Assembly (NCBI GenBank): GCA_001725415.1
Contig: MEGH01000003.1
Span: 197,859-261,858, forward strand
Reading direction: 5' to 3'
Source: Pseudonocardia sp. SCN 73-27
GTDB taxonomy: Bacteria > Actinomycetota > Actinomycetes > Mycobacteriales > Pseudonocardiaceae
DNA: 64,000 nucleotides
Both the position numbers and the translations under genes were made by a program. Within the stretch, counting starts at the first letter, position 1; each line of letters opens with the position of its first letter. Positions 34,188 to 43,600 of the stretch are shown here, in pieces. The notes under the pieces were generated by a model. It made no database searches, was not told the DNA's origin, and worked only from the letters and a program-made list of their open reading frames with translations.

Positions 34188-34677
34188 CCCGCCCCGGGTC
34201 GGCCGCGCCCGTACGCAGCTTGTCGCAGAGCATGCGCAACGCGCGCAGCTCACGTTCGTCCAACGACGTGCCTACGACGCGGCGGATGCTCTCCGCGTGC
34301 CGGGCACCCACCCGTCTGCGGGCCCGGTCACCCGCCTCTGTGAGCACGACGACGGTGCCGCGCCGGTCGTCGGGATCCGGTTCGCGCGCAACGAGTCCCG
34401 TCTCGGCCATGCGCTCGACGAGCCGCGACAGCGACGGCTGACTCAGCAGCACCTCGCGATGCAGGTCGCGGATCCGGGCACGGCCCTCGGCCGTGCGGTG
34501 CAACGTGTGCAGCACGTCGTACTCGTGGACGCCGACGGTGTCCCACGCGTCGTCGGCCTGCAGCAGCCGCCAGATCGCGACCTGGCTGCGCAGCAACGAC
34601 TCCCAGGCCTCGACGGCCGGGCCGGCCCCGACGGGGGCCGGCCCGGGACGTCGGTCAGCCCGCGGCGACGGCGACAT
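34174..34677 (-). CDS. MarR-family regulator
   Basis: A 167-residue winged-helix regulator: WDTVGVHEYDVLHTLHR, then RDLHREVLLSQPSLSRLVERM (recognition helix) and GLVAREPDPDDRRGTVVVLT (wing). It starts inside the 3' end of the LLM monooxygenase gene (23-base overlap), so the two form one transcript, and it overlaps the rsdA stop on the other strand by 14 bases. It may bind the palindrome at 35798-35817 and sense the monooxygenase substrate (inference). Confidence 0.87.
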   Translation of the reverse strand: MSPSPRADRRPGPAPVGAGPAVEAWESLLRSQVAIWRLLQADDAWDTVGVHEYDVLHTLHRTAEGRARIRDLHREVLLSQPSLSRLVERMAETGLVAREPDPDDRRGTVVVLTEAGDRARRRVGARHAESIRRVVGTSLDERELRALRMLCDKLRTGAADPGRVSPG

Positions 34678-35773
34678 CGTCACTCGCCGCGGCCTCCGCG
34701 GCGGCGCGGGCCGCGACGCGCGAGGCGTGCGAGGGCGGGTCCGACGGGACACCGGGCGCGCGCAGCTCGTCGAAACCCTTGCGCAGGTCGGGCAGGATCG
34801 CGCCGAGCAGGTCGAGCTGCTCGAGGACCGTCTTGAGCGGCAGTCCCGCGTGGTCGACGAGGAACAGCTGGCGCTGGTAGTCGCCGAAGTGCTCGCGGAA
34901 CGTCAACGTCTTCTCGACGACCTCGGCCGGGCTGCCGACGGTCAGCGGCGTCTGCGACGTGAAGTCCTCCATCGACGGACCGTGCCCGTAGACCGGGGCC
35001 TCGTCGAAGTAGGGCCGGAACTCGTTCCACGCGTCCTGCGAGCGCGGCCGCATGAAGAACTGTCCGCCGAGCCCGACGACCGCCTGGTCGGCGCGCCCGT
35101 GGCCGTAGTGCTCGAAGCGCTGCCGGTACAGCCCGATCAGCTTCGTGTAGTGCGACGGCGGCCAGAAGATGTTGTTGGCGAAGAAGCCGTCGCCGAAGTA
35201 GGCGGCGATCTCCGCGACCTCGGGCGTGCGGATCGAGCCGTGCCAGACGAAGGGCGCGACGCCGTCGAGCGGGCGGGGCGTCGACGTGAAGCCGTGCAAC
35301 GGCGTGCGGAACCGGCCCTCCCAGTCGACGACCTCCTCGTCCCACAGCCGGCGCAGCAGCTGGTAGTTCTCGACGGTCAGCGGGACGCTCTGGTCGATGT
35401 CCTGACCGAACCACGGGTATACGGGTGCGGTGTTGCCGCGGCCGAGCATGAGGTCGACGCGACCGTCGGCCAGGTGCTGCAGCATCGCGTAGTCCTCGGC
35501 GATCTTCACCGGGTCGTTGGTGGTGATCAGCGTCGTGGACGTCGACAGGACGAGCCGTTCGGTGCGCGCCGCGATGTGGCCGAGCAGGGTGGTCGGCGAC
35601 GACGGCACGAACGGCGGGTTGTGGTGCTCGCCGGTGGCGAAGACGTCGAGACCGACGGCCTCCGCGTGCTCGGCGAGGGTGACCATTGCCTTGATCCGCT
35701 CGTGCTCGGTGGGCACGCGGCCGGTCGTCGGGTCGCGGGTGACGTCACCGACGGTGAAGATGCCGAACTGCAC
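34655..35773 (-). CDS. LLM-class flavin-dependent monooxygenase
   Basis: A 372-residue luciferase-like TIM-barrel oxidoreductase (FGIFTVGDVTRDP, FATGEHHNPPFVPSSP, LMLGRGN, SHYTKLIGLYRQR). It would use reduced FMN or F420 to oxygenate or reduce an organic substrate. The start is set at GTG 35773, six bases after GGAAGGGGG; the in-frame ATG at 35803 would place that SD inside the gene. It is followed by the MarR gene and preceded by a perfect palindrome. Confidence 0.85.
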   Translation of the reverse strand: MQFGIFTVGDVTRDPTTGRVPTEHERIKAMVTLAEHAEAVGLDVFATGEHHNPPFVPSSPTTLLGHIAARTERLVLSTSTTLITTNDPVKIAEDYAMLQHLADGRVDLMLGRGNTAPVYPWFGQDIDQSVPLTVENYQLLRRLWDEEVVDWEGRFRTPLHGFTSTPRPLDGVAPFVWHGSIRTPEVAEIAAYFGDGFFANNIFWPPSHYTKLIGLYRQRFEHYGHGRADQAVVGLGGQFFMRPRSQDAWNEFRPYFDEAPVYGHGPSMEDFTSQTPLTVGSPAEVVEKTLTFREHFGDYQRQLFLVDHAGLPLKTVLEQLDLLGAILPDLRKGFDELRAPGVPSDPPSHASRVAARAAAEAAASDDVAVAAG

Positions 35774-35797
35774 GGCGGGCCCCCTTCCGGAGCTCTG

Positions 35798-35817
35798 GTC
35801 CATGCGTTTGCATGGAC
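35798..35817. promoter_or_regulatory. Perfect 20-bp palindrome upstream of the LLM-MarR operon
   Basis: GTCCATGC-GTTT-GCATGGAC, with 8-bp arms, 25 bases before the GTG start. The size and ATGCAAACGCAT-like core suit a MarR-family dimer, so autoregulation is likely. Confidence 0.6.
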
Positions 35818-36031
35818 TTCTGCGTCAACCTCGCGTTCACCCCGGGTGTTCCCGCCGTGAGGCACAGCACGTCCGCTCGCCGCGTCCGTCGACGAACCCC
35901 ACGGTCACGGGGCTCGCCATCACCTACGATGGTGGCGGCACGGGTCCACGGCGACGGCCGGAGCGGGCGCCGGAGGCGAACGCACGGGAATTCAGTTCAC
36001 CGACTCGTATCGCATCCGACACCTCACCTCC

Positions 36032-36037
36032 TATAGT
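36032..36037 (+). promoter_or_regulatory. -10 box of the radical SAM gene
   Basis: TATAGT lies 36 bases before ATG 36074, with GAGGTGG as the SD after it. The preceding 35821-36031 has no gene and no clear -35. Confidence 0.45.
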
Positions 36038-36073
36038 GGACGGAACTGCTCGCTATCCCGAGGTGGTTGTCGT

Positions 36074-37300
36074 ATGACCGACGTGCTGGACTCCGCTCCC
36101 GCGCGGCCGAGTTCCGAGGTTCCGACCCCGGTCGACTCGACCGACTCCGCAGCCGTTGCGGAACTGATCATGGAGCTGCAGTCGGTGGGACTGCGGATCG
36201 AGACGCGACTGGAGACCGGCCGCCAGGGCGGCGCAGGCCCGTCCGACTCGGGGTTCCTCTGGATCGAGGGCGTCCCGGTCACCGTGCCGCCGAGCGAGTC
36301 GTCGCCCTACGCGCTGCGCGCCGAGGACGAGGGCCAGGGCATCTACCGGGGCGAAATGAAGATCGCCAACGTCTCCGGCACCCGGCGTCCCAAGTTCTAC
36401 GACCTCACGACCGCCGACGGTATCCCCTACGAGCAGATCGCGCTGCTGCACCTCGACTCCCTGGCGTCGACGGTCGTGCAGGCCTGCAACTACTGGGGCA
36501 ACTCCGACCAGTGCGGCTTCTGCGGCATCGGCCTCTCGCTCAAGGCCGGGCGCACCATCGCCAAGAAGACCCCCGAGATGCTCGCCGAGGTCGCCCTCGC
36601 GGCCAAGGAGCTCGACGGCGCGGTCGACGCGACGCTCACCACCGGCTCCTCGGTGGCGCCCGACCGCGGCGCGCTCTACGTCGCCAAATGCGGCCAGGCC
36701 GTCAAGGAGAAGGCGGGCCTGCCCGTCGAGGTCCAGTTCGAGCCGCCGCGCGACCTCACCTACATCGACCAGGTCCACGACATGGGCGTCGACGCACTCG
36801 GCATCCACATCGAGTCGTTCGACCCCAAGGTGCTGGCCAAGGTCGCCCCCGGCAAGTTCCGCACCGGCATGGACACCTACTTCCGCACCTGGGAGTACGC
36901 GGTCGAGCTGTTCGGCGAGGGCCGGGTGTCCACCTACGTCATCCTGGGCCTGGGCGAGGACCCGGAGCTGACCGTCGAGATGTGCCGCCGCGCCGTCGAC
37001 ATCGGGGTCTACCCCTTCGTCGTGCCGCTGCGTCCCGTCGCCGGCTCGCTGCTCGAGGACCTGCCCGCGCCGTCGCGCGAGTACACCGAGCCGATCTACC
37101 GCAAGGTCGCCGGCTTCCTCGAGGAGAAGGGCCTCGGCGCCGACACCGCCGTCGCCGGCTGTGCCCGCTGCCAGGCGTGTTCCAGCCTGAACCTCGTCCA
37201 GCAGGCCGGCAACGCGCCCGCGTGTGGCTCCTTCGGCGCCCCCGCAGGCGGCCCCACGGCCGCGCCGCTGCTGCAGATCGGCAAGCGCCCCGGCGCCTGA
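36074..37300 (+). CDS. Radical SAM protein, MSMEG_0568-like
   Basis: 408 residues, cytosolic. The probable AdoMet [4Fe-4S] motif is C138-x8-C147-x2-C150 (ACNYWGNSDQCGFCGIG), not the classical CX3CX2C. Downstream barrel motifs follow (TLTTGSS, PVEVQFEPP, HIESFDPKVL, YVILGLGED). A second Cys cluster C363-x2-C366-x2-C369 near the C-terminus may bind an auxiliary cluster. The sequence resembles the MSMEG_0568 family, which in other actinobacteria sits in a conserved cluster with a nitrilase and a GNAT protein. None of these partners is here; neighbours are an LLM enzyme and glmS. Reaction unknown. Confidence 0.75.
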   Translation: MTDVLDSAPARPSSEVPTPVDSTDSAAVAELIMELQSVGLRIETRLETGRQGGAGPSDSGFLWIEGVPVTVPPSESSPYALRAEDEGQGIYRGEMKIANVSGTRRPKFYDLTTADGIPYEQIALLHLDSLASTVVQACNYWGNSDQCGFCGIGLSLKAGRTIAKKTPEMLAEVALAAKELDGAVDATLTTGSSVAPDRGALYVAKCGQAVKEKAGLPVEVQFEPPRDLTYIDQVHDMGVDALGIHIESFDPKVLAKVAPGKFRTGMDTYFRTWEYAVELFGEGRVSTYVILGLGEDPELTVEMCRRAVDIGVYPFVVPLRPVAGSLLEDLPAPSREYTEPIYRKVAGFLEEKGLGADTAVAGCARCQACSSLNLVQQAGNAPACGSFGAPAGGPTAAPLLQIGKRPGA

Positions 37301-37321
37301 CGATCACCGCACCACGAACGA

Positions 37322-37351
37322 GGGGCGGGTCCGCGATCGCGGGCCCGCCCC
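37322..37351. terminator. Bidirectional intrinsic terminator between the radical SAM gene and glmS
   Basis: GGGGCGGG...CCCGCCCC with inner CCGCG/CGCGG arms gives a 14-bp GC stem with one G-T pair, followed by TTT on the plus strand. It separates two convergent genes. Confidence 0.75.
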
Positions 37352-37387
37352 TTTCCACGTTCCGGCCGCTGCTCGACCGCTCCCCGC

Positions 37388-39223
37388 CTACTCGACGGTG
37401 ACGCTCTTCGCGAGGTTCCGCGGCCGGTCCACGTCCCGGTCCAGCGCCACCGCGGCGTGATAGGCCAACAGCTGCAACGGCACCGACTGCAGGATCGGGT
37501 CCAGCTCCGGCTCGTTCGCCGGGATCACGATCGTCCTGTCGGCGATCTCCACCGGCAGCTCCCGGTTCGCCACCGCGTAGATCGGGCCGCGCCGGGCCTT
37601 GATCTCCGCCAGCGTCGACGTGTTCTTGTCGAACAGGTCGTCGTCCGGCACCACGGCGACCGTCGGCAGCTCCGGGCTCACCAGCGCCAGCGGCCCGTGC
37701 TTCAGCTCCGCCGACGCATACCCCTCCGCGTGGACGTAGGAGATCTCCTTCAGCTTCTGCGCACCCTCACGCGCCACCGGGAACCCGCGCCGGCGGCCGA
37801 TGAACAGCACGCTCTCCCGCTCCGCGATCTCCCGCGCGACGGCCTCGATCGCGCCCGTCTCCTTCTCCGCGTCCAGGATCGCGGTGATCTGCTCCGGCAG
37901 CTTCGCCAGACCCGCCAGGATGCGCGCACCCTCCGTCGGCGACAGGTCCCGAATCCGGCCCAGGTGCAACGCCAGCAGCGCGAACGCCGCCACCGTCGAC
38001 GTGAACGACTTCGTCGCCGCCACCGACATCTCCGCACCCGCGTGCAGGTAGATGCCGCCGTCGACCTGACGCGCGATCGTCGAGCCCACGACGTTGATCA
38101 CGCCGATGACCTTGCCGCCCTTGCGCTGGATCTCCTGCACCGCCGCAAGGGTGTCGCTCGTCTCCCCCGACTGGCTCACCGCCACGTACAGCGTGTCCGG
38201 CTCCACCACCGGGTTGCGGTAACGGAACTCCGACGCAGACTCCGCCGACGCCGGCACACGCGCCAGATCCTCGATCAGCTGCGCACCCAGGTCACCCGCA
38301 TAGCAGGCCGACCCGCAACCCAGGATCTTCACGCGCCGGAACTCCCGCGCCTCCCGGACCGTCAGGTTCAGCCCACCCAGGTGCGCCGTCGAGAACCGCT
38401 CGTTCAGACGACCCGACAGCGCCCGCTCGATCGACCGCGGCTGCTCCAGGATCTCCTTGATCAGGAAGTGCGCGTGGTCGCCGATCTCGGCACCGATGAT
38501 GTCCCAGTCGATCGTCGACGGGCTCTTCGCCGTCGACCGGTCGTCGATCGTGAACGTCCGGTAGCCCGACGCCGTGATCGTCGCCAGCTCGCCGTCGTCC
38601 AGGTACACGACCTGCCGCGTGTACCCCACCAGCGCCGCCGCGTCCGACGCGACGAACATCTCCTTCTCACCCACGCCCAGCAGCACCGGCGAGCCGTTGC
38701 GCGCCACCACGATCCGGTCCGGGTGCTCCGTGTCGAGCACCGCCAGCCCGTACGCGCCGACGACCTGGCGCAGCGCCAGCCGCACCGCCTGCTCCAAAGT
38801 CTCCGCGCCCGCCGCGAACGCCGCCGCCACCAGGTGCGCCACCGTCTCGGTGTCGGTCTGCGACGTGAACTCCACGCCGTCCGCGGTCAGCTTGGCCCGC
38901 AGCTCCTCGGCGTTCTCGATGATGCCGTTGTGCACCACCGCGATCCGGCCCGCCATGTCGGTGTGCGGGTGCGCGTTGTCGACACTCGGCTCACCGTGCG
39001 TCGCCCACCGGGTGTGCCCGATGCCGGGCGAACCCTTGAACCGGGCGGGAAGATCACCCGCGAGGTCGGCCACCCTGCCGCTGACCTTGCGCACCTTCAG
39101 CGCACCGCGGTGCAGCACCGCGAGGCCGGCCGAGTCGTACCCGCGGTACTCGAGCCGGCCCAGGCCCTCCAGCAGGACCGGGGCGGCGTCCTGCGCCCCG
39201 ACGTATCCGACGATCCCGCACAC
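37388..39223 (-). CDS. glmS: Glutamine-fructose-6-phosphate aminotransferase (isomerizing)
   Basis: A 611-residue two-domain enzyme: fructose 6-phosphate + glutamine to glucosamine 6-phosphate + glutamate, the first step to UDP-GlcNAc. The nucleophile Cys2 follows the start (CGIVGYVG), with the glutaminase motifs HTRWATHGEP and HNGIIEN. Two SIS domains follow (CGSACYAG, SQSGETSDT, AAEMSVAATKSFTS). The C-terminus ends DRPRNLAKSVTVE, the conserved NLAKSVTVE. GTG 39223 has SD TAGGAG, whose first bases are the stop codon of the upstream small gene. Confidence 0.97.
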   Translation of the reverse strand: MCGIVGYVGAQDAAPVLLEGLGRLEYRGYDSAGLAVLHRGALKVRKVSGRVADLAGDLPARFKGSPGIGHTRWATHGEPSVDNAHPHTDMAGRIAVVHNGIIENAEELRAKLTADGVEFTSQTDTETVAHLVAAAFAAGAETLEQAVRLALRQVVGAYGLAVLDTEHPDRIVVARNGSPVLLGVGEKEMFVASDAAALVGYTRQVVYLDDGELATITASGYRTFTIDDRSTAKSPSTIDWDIIGAEIGDHAHFLIKEILEQPRSIERALSGRLNERFSTAHLGGLNLTVREAREFRRVKILGCGSACYAGDLGAQLIEDLARVPASAESASEFRYRNPVVEPDTLYVAVSQSGETSDTLAAVQEIQRKGGKVIGVINVVGSTIARQVDGGIYLHAGAEMSVAATKSFTSTVAAFALLALHLGRIRDLSPTEGARILAGLAKLPEQITAILDAEKETGAIEAVAREIAERESVLFIGRRRGFPVAREGAQKLKEISYVHAEGYASAELKHGPLALVSPELPTVAVVPDDDLFDKNTSTLAEIKARRGPIYAVANRELPVEIADRTIVIPANEPELDPILQSVPLQLLAYHAAVALDRDVDRPRNLAKSVTVE

Positions 39224-39232
39224 GTGCGGCTC

Positions 39233-39547
39233 CTATCCGTAGACGATCCGACGCAACTGGCGGGCGGACAGCGCCGGAGGCGTCACCCTGCGGGCCGCCA
39301 GCTCGGCGCCCACCCGCTCGAAGATGCGATCGTTGGTCATCCCCCGACGTTGCAGCTCGCCGTGCCGACGCCGCACGAAGTGCTCCGTCGACTCGGCGAA
39401 GTAGCCGAGAACCTCGGCCACCACCCGCTCCGCCTCCCCCGCCGACAACGGCGTGCTGCGGACGAGATGCGTCACCAGCTCGGCGTGGGCGTCGGGGGGT
39501 CGAGCGGGCACACCGCGATCGTGCCCGATCCCCACGCGAATCGCCAA
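39233..39547 (-). CDS. Small helical protein upstream of glmS, unknown function
   Basis: 104 residues from TTG 39547 (GTG 39535 or 39511 are possible starts). The region AELVTHLVRSTPLSAGEAERV, then EHFVRRRHGELQRRGMTNDRIFERV and LSARQLRRIVYG, suggests a helical, basic protein. Nine bases separate it from glmS and its stop forms part of the glmS SD, so the two are one operon. Family not recognised. Confidence 0.6.
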   Translation of the reverse strand: MAIRVGIGHDRGVPARPPDAHAELVTHLVRSTPLSAGEAERVVAEVLGYFAESTEHFVRRRHGELQRRGMTNDRIFERVGAELAARRVTPPALSARQLRRIVYG

Positions 39548-39551
39548 AATC

Positions 39552-39569
39552 CTGCCCGAATTCGGGCAG
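39552..39569. promoter_or_regulatory. Perfect 18-bp palindrome upstream of the glmS operon
   Basis: CTGCCCGAATTCGGGCAG, without spacer, begins 5 bases before the most upstream possible start of the small gene. It is a strong candidate operator or a transcript hairpin. Confidence 0.5.
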
Positions 39570-39688
39570 ACCCACGCCGTTCCACGCGCGGAAGCCGCCG
39601 CTCACCCGATCCGAGCGCCGACGCCCTACCCCAGACTTCGCCCCGCACCCCGCACGCGTTTCGCCGCGCCCGTTCCCTGGCCCCGCCA

Positions 39689-40246
39689 GGATCAGCGTTC
39701 GTGGTGTCTGAGCGACGCATTCGTCGGCCATCCGCCAGAACCCACGATCACCGGGGTTGGGCCACTCCCCCGCGATCGGCGCGACAGCCTGCCCAGCCCC
39801 AGGGCCATGATCGGCGTTTCTGGTGCTGGAGCGACGTGTCCGTCGTCCATCCGCCGGAGACGGCGATCACCGGGGGTGGGCTCGCTTCTCGGACCGGTGC
39901 GGCCTGAACCGGGCCGCCCCGCCGCGAGCCCAGGGCCCCTGATCGGCGTCTGCGGCGGATCAACGACCTCCGTCGCCCACCCGCCACAACCAGCGATCAC
40001 GGAAGGGCCGGCTGCCCGCCGCCCCGCCCAGGCTCGCCGGGACCCGGCCCAGCCCCGGGCGTGATCAGCATTTGCGGCGCCTCGGCGACGGACGCGTCGC
40101 TGAACCGCCGCAACCCGTGATCATGCGACTCCTGTTTCGCGGAGGGACGGGCCCGTGTTCGGCCCGGCCGCAACCCTCACGAGCACGATCACTGTTCCTG
40201 GCGCCTCGGCGACGCCTCCGTCGCTCAGCAGCCACAACCGACGTCA
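39689..40246. repeat. Array of five diverged hairpin-forming repeats (~62 bp, ~124-bp period)
   Basis: Copies at 39689-39750, 39808-39869, 39940-39999, 40062-40123 and 40186-40246 start about 119-132 bp apart. Each begins near TGATCRGC, has GCGACG...CGTCG in the centre and ACCCGCC(A/G)CAACC-like sequence before a closing GATCA. Arms pair within a copy: in copy 4, TTGCGGCG with CGCCGCAA, GCGACG with CGTCGC and TGATCA with TGATCA. Changes between copies are partly compensated. The spacers are GC-rich and not conserved. No convincing gene lies in 39548-40316. Confidence 0.75.
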
Positions 40247-40316
40247 CCCCGGTGGGATCGCACACAGGTCGCCCGCATCGCCGCGCGGGACGGGCTCCGG
40301 ACGGCAGCCTCCGCGC

Positions 40317-40647
40317 ATGCTCGACGATCTGCTGCGCCGCCAAGCCGGCCTCGTCGCGGTGCGGCAGGCGCAGGCGCACGGGGTGTCGCCGCGCACCCTG
40401 CAACGCCGGGCCGCCGAGGCCGGGTGGGAGCGTCTGCACCCGGCGCCCCGACGCCCGCGTCGCGGTCGAGGTGGACGGCTGGGCCCGGCACGTCGACGCC
40501 CGGCGGTTCGGCACCGACCGTCGAAAGGGCAACGCACTCGTCGGCCCGGGTTGGACCCTGCTCCGCTTCACCTGGCACGACCTGGCGGCCGCCCCGGAAC
40601 GCGTCCTGTCCGAGATCCGAGCCGCGGTGGCCCGCGCCGCGGCGTGA
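40317..40647 (+). pseudogene. Internally deleted DUF559/AbiEi-like gene
   Basis: ATG 40317 starts LDDLLRRQAGLVAVRQAQAH, GVSPRTLQRRAAEAGWERLHP, the N-terminal helix-turn-helix typical of AbiEi-type/DUF559 proteins. Near 40445 the coding frame changes to VAVEVDGWARHVDARRFGTD, RKGNALVGPGWTLLRFTWHDL, the C-terminal end of the DUF559 endonuclease-like domain, ending at 40647. About 200 central residues and the reading frame have been lost. Confidence 0.7.
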
Positions 40648-40663
40648 GCGCGCAGCGGCGCGA

Positions 40664-43600
40664 TCAGGCGGAGCGGGGCTCGGCGGGGTCGGGGGCGGCG
40701 GGGTCGGGGGCGGCGGGTTCCAGTTCGCCCGCGGCCCAGAGGGCGGCGTAGCGGCCGCCGGCGGCGAGGAGGTCGGCGTGGGGGCCCTGCTCGACGACGC
40801 GGCCGCCGTCGAGGACGACGATCCGGTCGGCGCGGGCGGCGGTGGCCAGCCGGTGGGCGACGACGAAGGCGGTGCGGCGCGCGGTCACGTGGTCGCCCGC
40901 AGCGAGGACGGCGGCCTCGGTGGCGGGATCGAGGGCGGCGGTGGCCTCGTCGAACACGAGGATGTCGGGGTCGACGAGCTCGGCGCGGGCGAGGGCGACG
41001 AGCTGGCGCTGCCCCGCGGAGAGGCCCTGGCCCCGTTCGCCGACGGGGTGCCGGAAGCCGCCGGGCAGCGACTGGACGAGTGGCAGGGCGCCGACGGCGC
41101 GGGCAGCGCGTTCGACGTCGGCGGGGGTGGCGTCGGGGCGGCCGTAGGCGATGTTGGCGGCGAGGTCGCCGGTGAACAGGTGCGGTTCCTGGGGGACGAC
41201 GCCGAGGCGCTGCCGGTAGGCCGAGAGCGGGTAGCGGCGGATGTCGACGCCGTCGACGAGGACGGCTCCGGCGCGGACGTCGTAGAAGCGGGTGACGAGC
41301 TTGACCAGGGTGGACTTGCCGGCGCCGGTGGCGCCGACGAGGGCGACGGTCTCCCCCGGCCGGACGTGGAGGTCGATGCCGACGACGGCGGGGTCGGCGC
41401 CGGCGTCGTAGCGGAAGCAGATGTCGCGGAGCTCGACGTCGCCGCGCAGCCGCTCGGGGACGGTGACGGGTGCGCCGAGGCGTTCGTCGGGTGCGGCGGG
41501 GACGGAGGTGCGGGTGCGGAGGAGCTCGGAGATGCGGGTGAGGCCGACGCGAGCCTGCTGGTAGCCGTCGAAGACCTGGGAGAGGGCTTGGACGGGGGCG
41601 AAGAACATGCCGAGGTAGAGCAGGAACGCGGTGAGGACGCCAGGGGTGAGGTCTCCGGCGGCGACGCGGGCGGCGCCGACGCCGAGGACGGCGGCCTGGG
41701 CGATGTCGGAGAGGTAGGCGACGCCGGGGAAGTAGGTGGCGATGTAGCGCTGGGCGCGCAGGCGGGTGCGTCGGTAGGCGTCGCTGCGGGCGCCGAAGGC
41801 CTGGGCGCTGTGTTCCTCGCGGACGAATGCCTGGGCGACGCGGACGCCGGAGACGTTCTCCTGCATGTCGGCGTTGACGGCGCTGACCTTCTCGCGTGCT
41901 TCTGCGTAGGCGCGGGAGGACAGGCGTCGGAACACGATGGTGGCGGCGATCAGCAGGGGCAGGACGGAGAGGGCGACGAGGGCGAGCTGGGGGTCGGTGA
42001 CGAGCAGGGCGACGGCGACGCCGACGACGGTGAGGAGGCTGACGACGGCCTGTGTCAGGCCGGTCTGGAGGAACGTCGAGAGGGCGTCGACGTCGGTGGT
42101 CATCCGGGTCATGATGCGGCCGGAGAGCTCGCGCTCGTAGTAGTCGAGGCCGAGTCGTTGCAGGTGGGCGTAACTGCGGACGCGCAGTGAGTAGAGCAGG
42201 CTCTCGCCGGTCCGCGAGGTGATGAGCGTTTCGGCGGCGACGACGAACCAGCCGACGGCGACGAGCCCGATCCCGAGGAGGGTGGCGACGAGGACGGCGT
42301 GGGCGGAGCGGGCGCTGATGCCGTTGTCGACGGCGTAGCGGGCGACGGTGGGGAACGCCAGCGAGGTGAGGGCGTCGAGGGAGACGAGCACCAGGCCCAG
42401 GGCGAGCAGGCCGCGGACGGGCCGGAGGATGCGGACGAGGCGGGCGCCGTCGAGCGGGGTGGTGGGGTCGGTGTCGCCGAGGCGGGGTTTCTCGGTGGCG
42501 GCTGGGAGGGCGTCGACGCGGGCGAGGAGTTCGGGGGTGGCGGGGATGCCGCCGACCATCGCGGTCGCCCCGGCGCTGCCACGCATCCCGCCGCCGGACG
42601 CGGCGGCGGCGCGGACGGCCCCTTCGGAGCCGCCGGCGGGTCCGGTGACGGGTTCGGGCCACAGCTCGGGGGTGACGCCTTCGACGTCGAGCGAGCCCTC
42701 GACGAGAACAGCGGGAGGCCCGTCGGTGGTCGCGAGATCGGGCCCGTCGGCAGCGAGCAGGCTGCGGAACAGCGGGCTGCGCGCGACGAGCTCGGCCTCG
42801 GTGCCGACGTCGACGACGCGGCCGTGGTCGAGGACGGCGATGCGGTCGGCGAGGGCGAGGGTGGAGCGGCGGTGGGCGACGAGCAGCGTCGTGCGGCCCT
42901 CGGTGAGCGTGCGCAGGGTGCCGTGGATCGCGGCTTCGGTGGCGGTGTCGACGGCGGAGGTGGCGTCGTCGAGGACCAGCACCCGGGGCGCGGTGAGCAT
43001 GGCCCGGGCCAGGGCGATGCGCTGGCGTTGGCCGCCGGACAGCGTGAGGCCGCGTTCGCCGACGAGGGTGTCGTAGCCGTCGGGCAGGGCCTCGACGAAC
43101 CCTGCGACCTGTGCGGCCTCGGCGGCGGCGCGGACCTCGTCGTCGCTCGCGCCGGGGCGGGCGTAGGCGATGTTGGCGCGGATGGTGTCGGAGAACAGGA
43201 ACGCCTCCTCGAACACCACCCCGAGCTCGGAGCGCAGGTCGGCGAGCCGCAGCCGGCGCAGGTCGACCCCGCCGAGGCGCAGTGCCCCGCCCTGGGGGTC
43301 GTAGAAACGTGGGAGGAGCAGGGCGACCGTCGACTTCCCGGAGCCCGCGCCGCCGACGATCGCGAGCGTCTCCCCTGGCGCCACGGTGAGGGAGACGCCG
43401 TCGAGTACGGGGTCGCGGCGGGTGTAGCCGAAGGAGACGGCGTCGAGCTCGATGCCGAGGGGGCCGTCGGGGAGGGTGGCGGGGTCGTCGGGGTCGGTGA
43501 CGTCGGACGAGGTGTCGACGAGGTCGTAGACGCGTTCGACGCCTGCCCGGGCGAGCTGGGCGGACACGATGAGCGACCCGACGAGCCGGGCGGGCCCGAC

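Noticed and set aside
36074-37300. Mycofactocin radical SAM maturase MftC.
   Set aside because: The Cys spacing is CX8CX2C, not CX3CX2C with a SPASM domain, and no mftA/B/D/E/F neighbours are present.
37224-37388. glmS-type ribozyme or riboswitch near glmS.
   Set aside because: This is the 3' side of glmS and holds a simple terminator hairpin; no conserved riboswitch core was seen on either side of the gene.
39689-40246. CRISPR array.
   Set aside because: Copies are too diverged, too long and internally palindromic, spacers are not of fixed length, and no cas genes are near.
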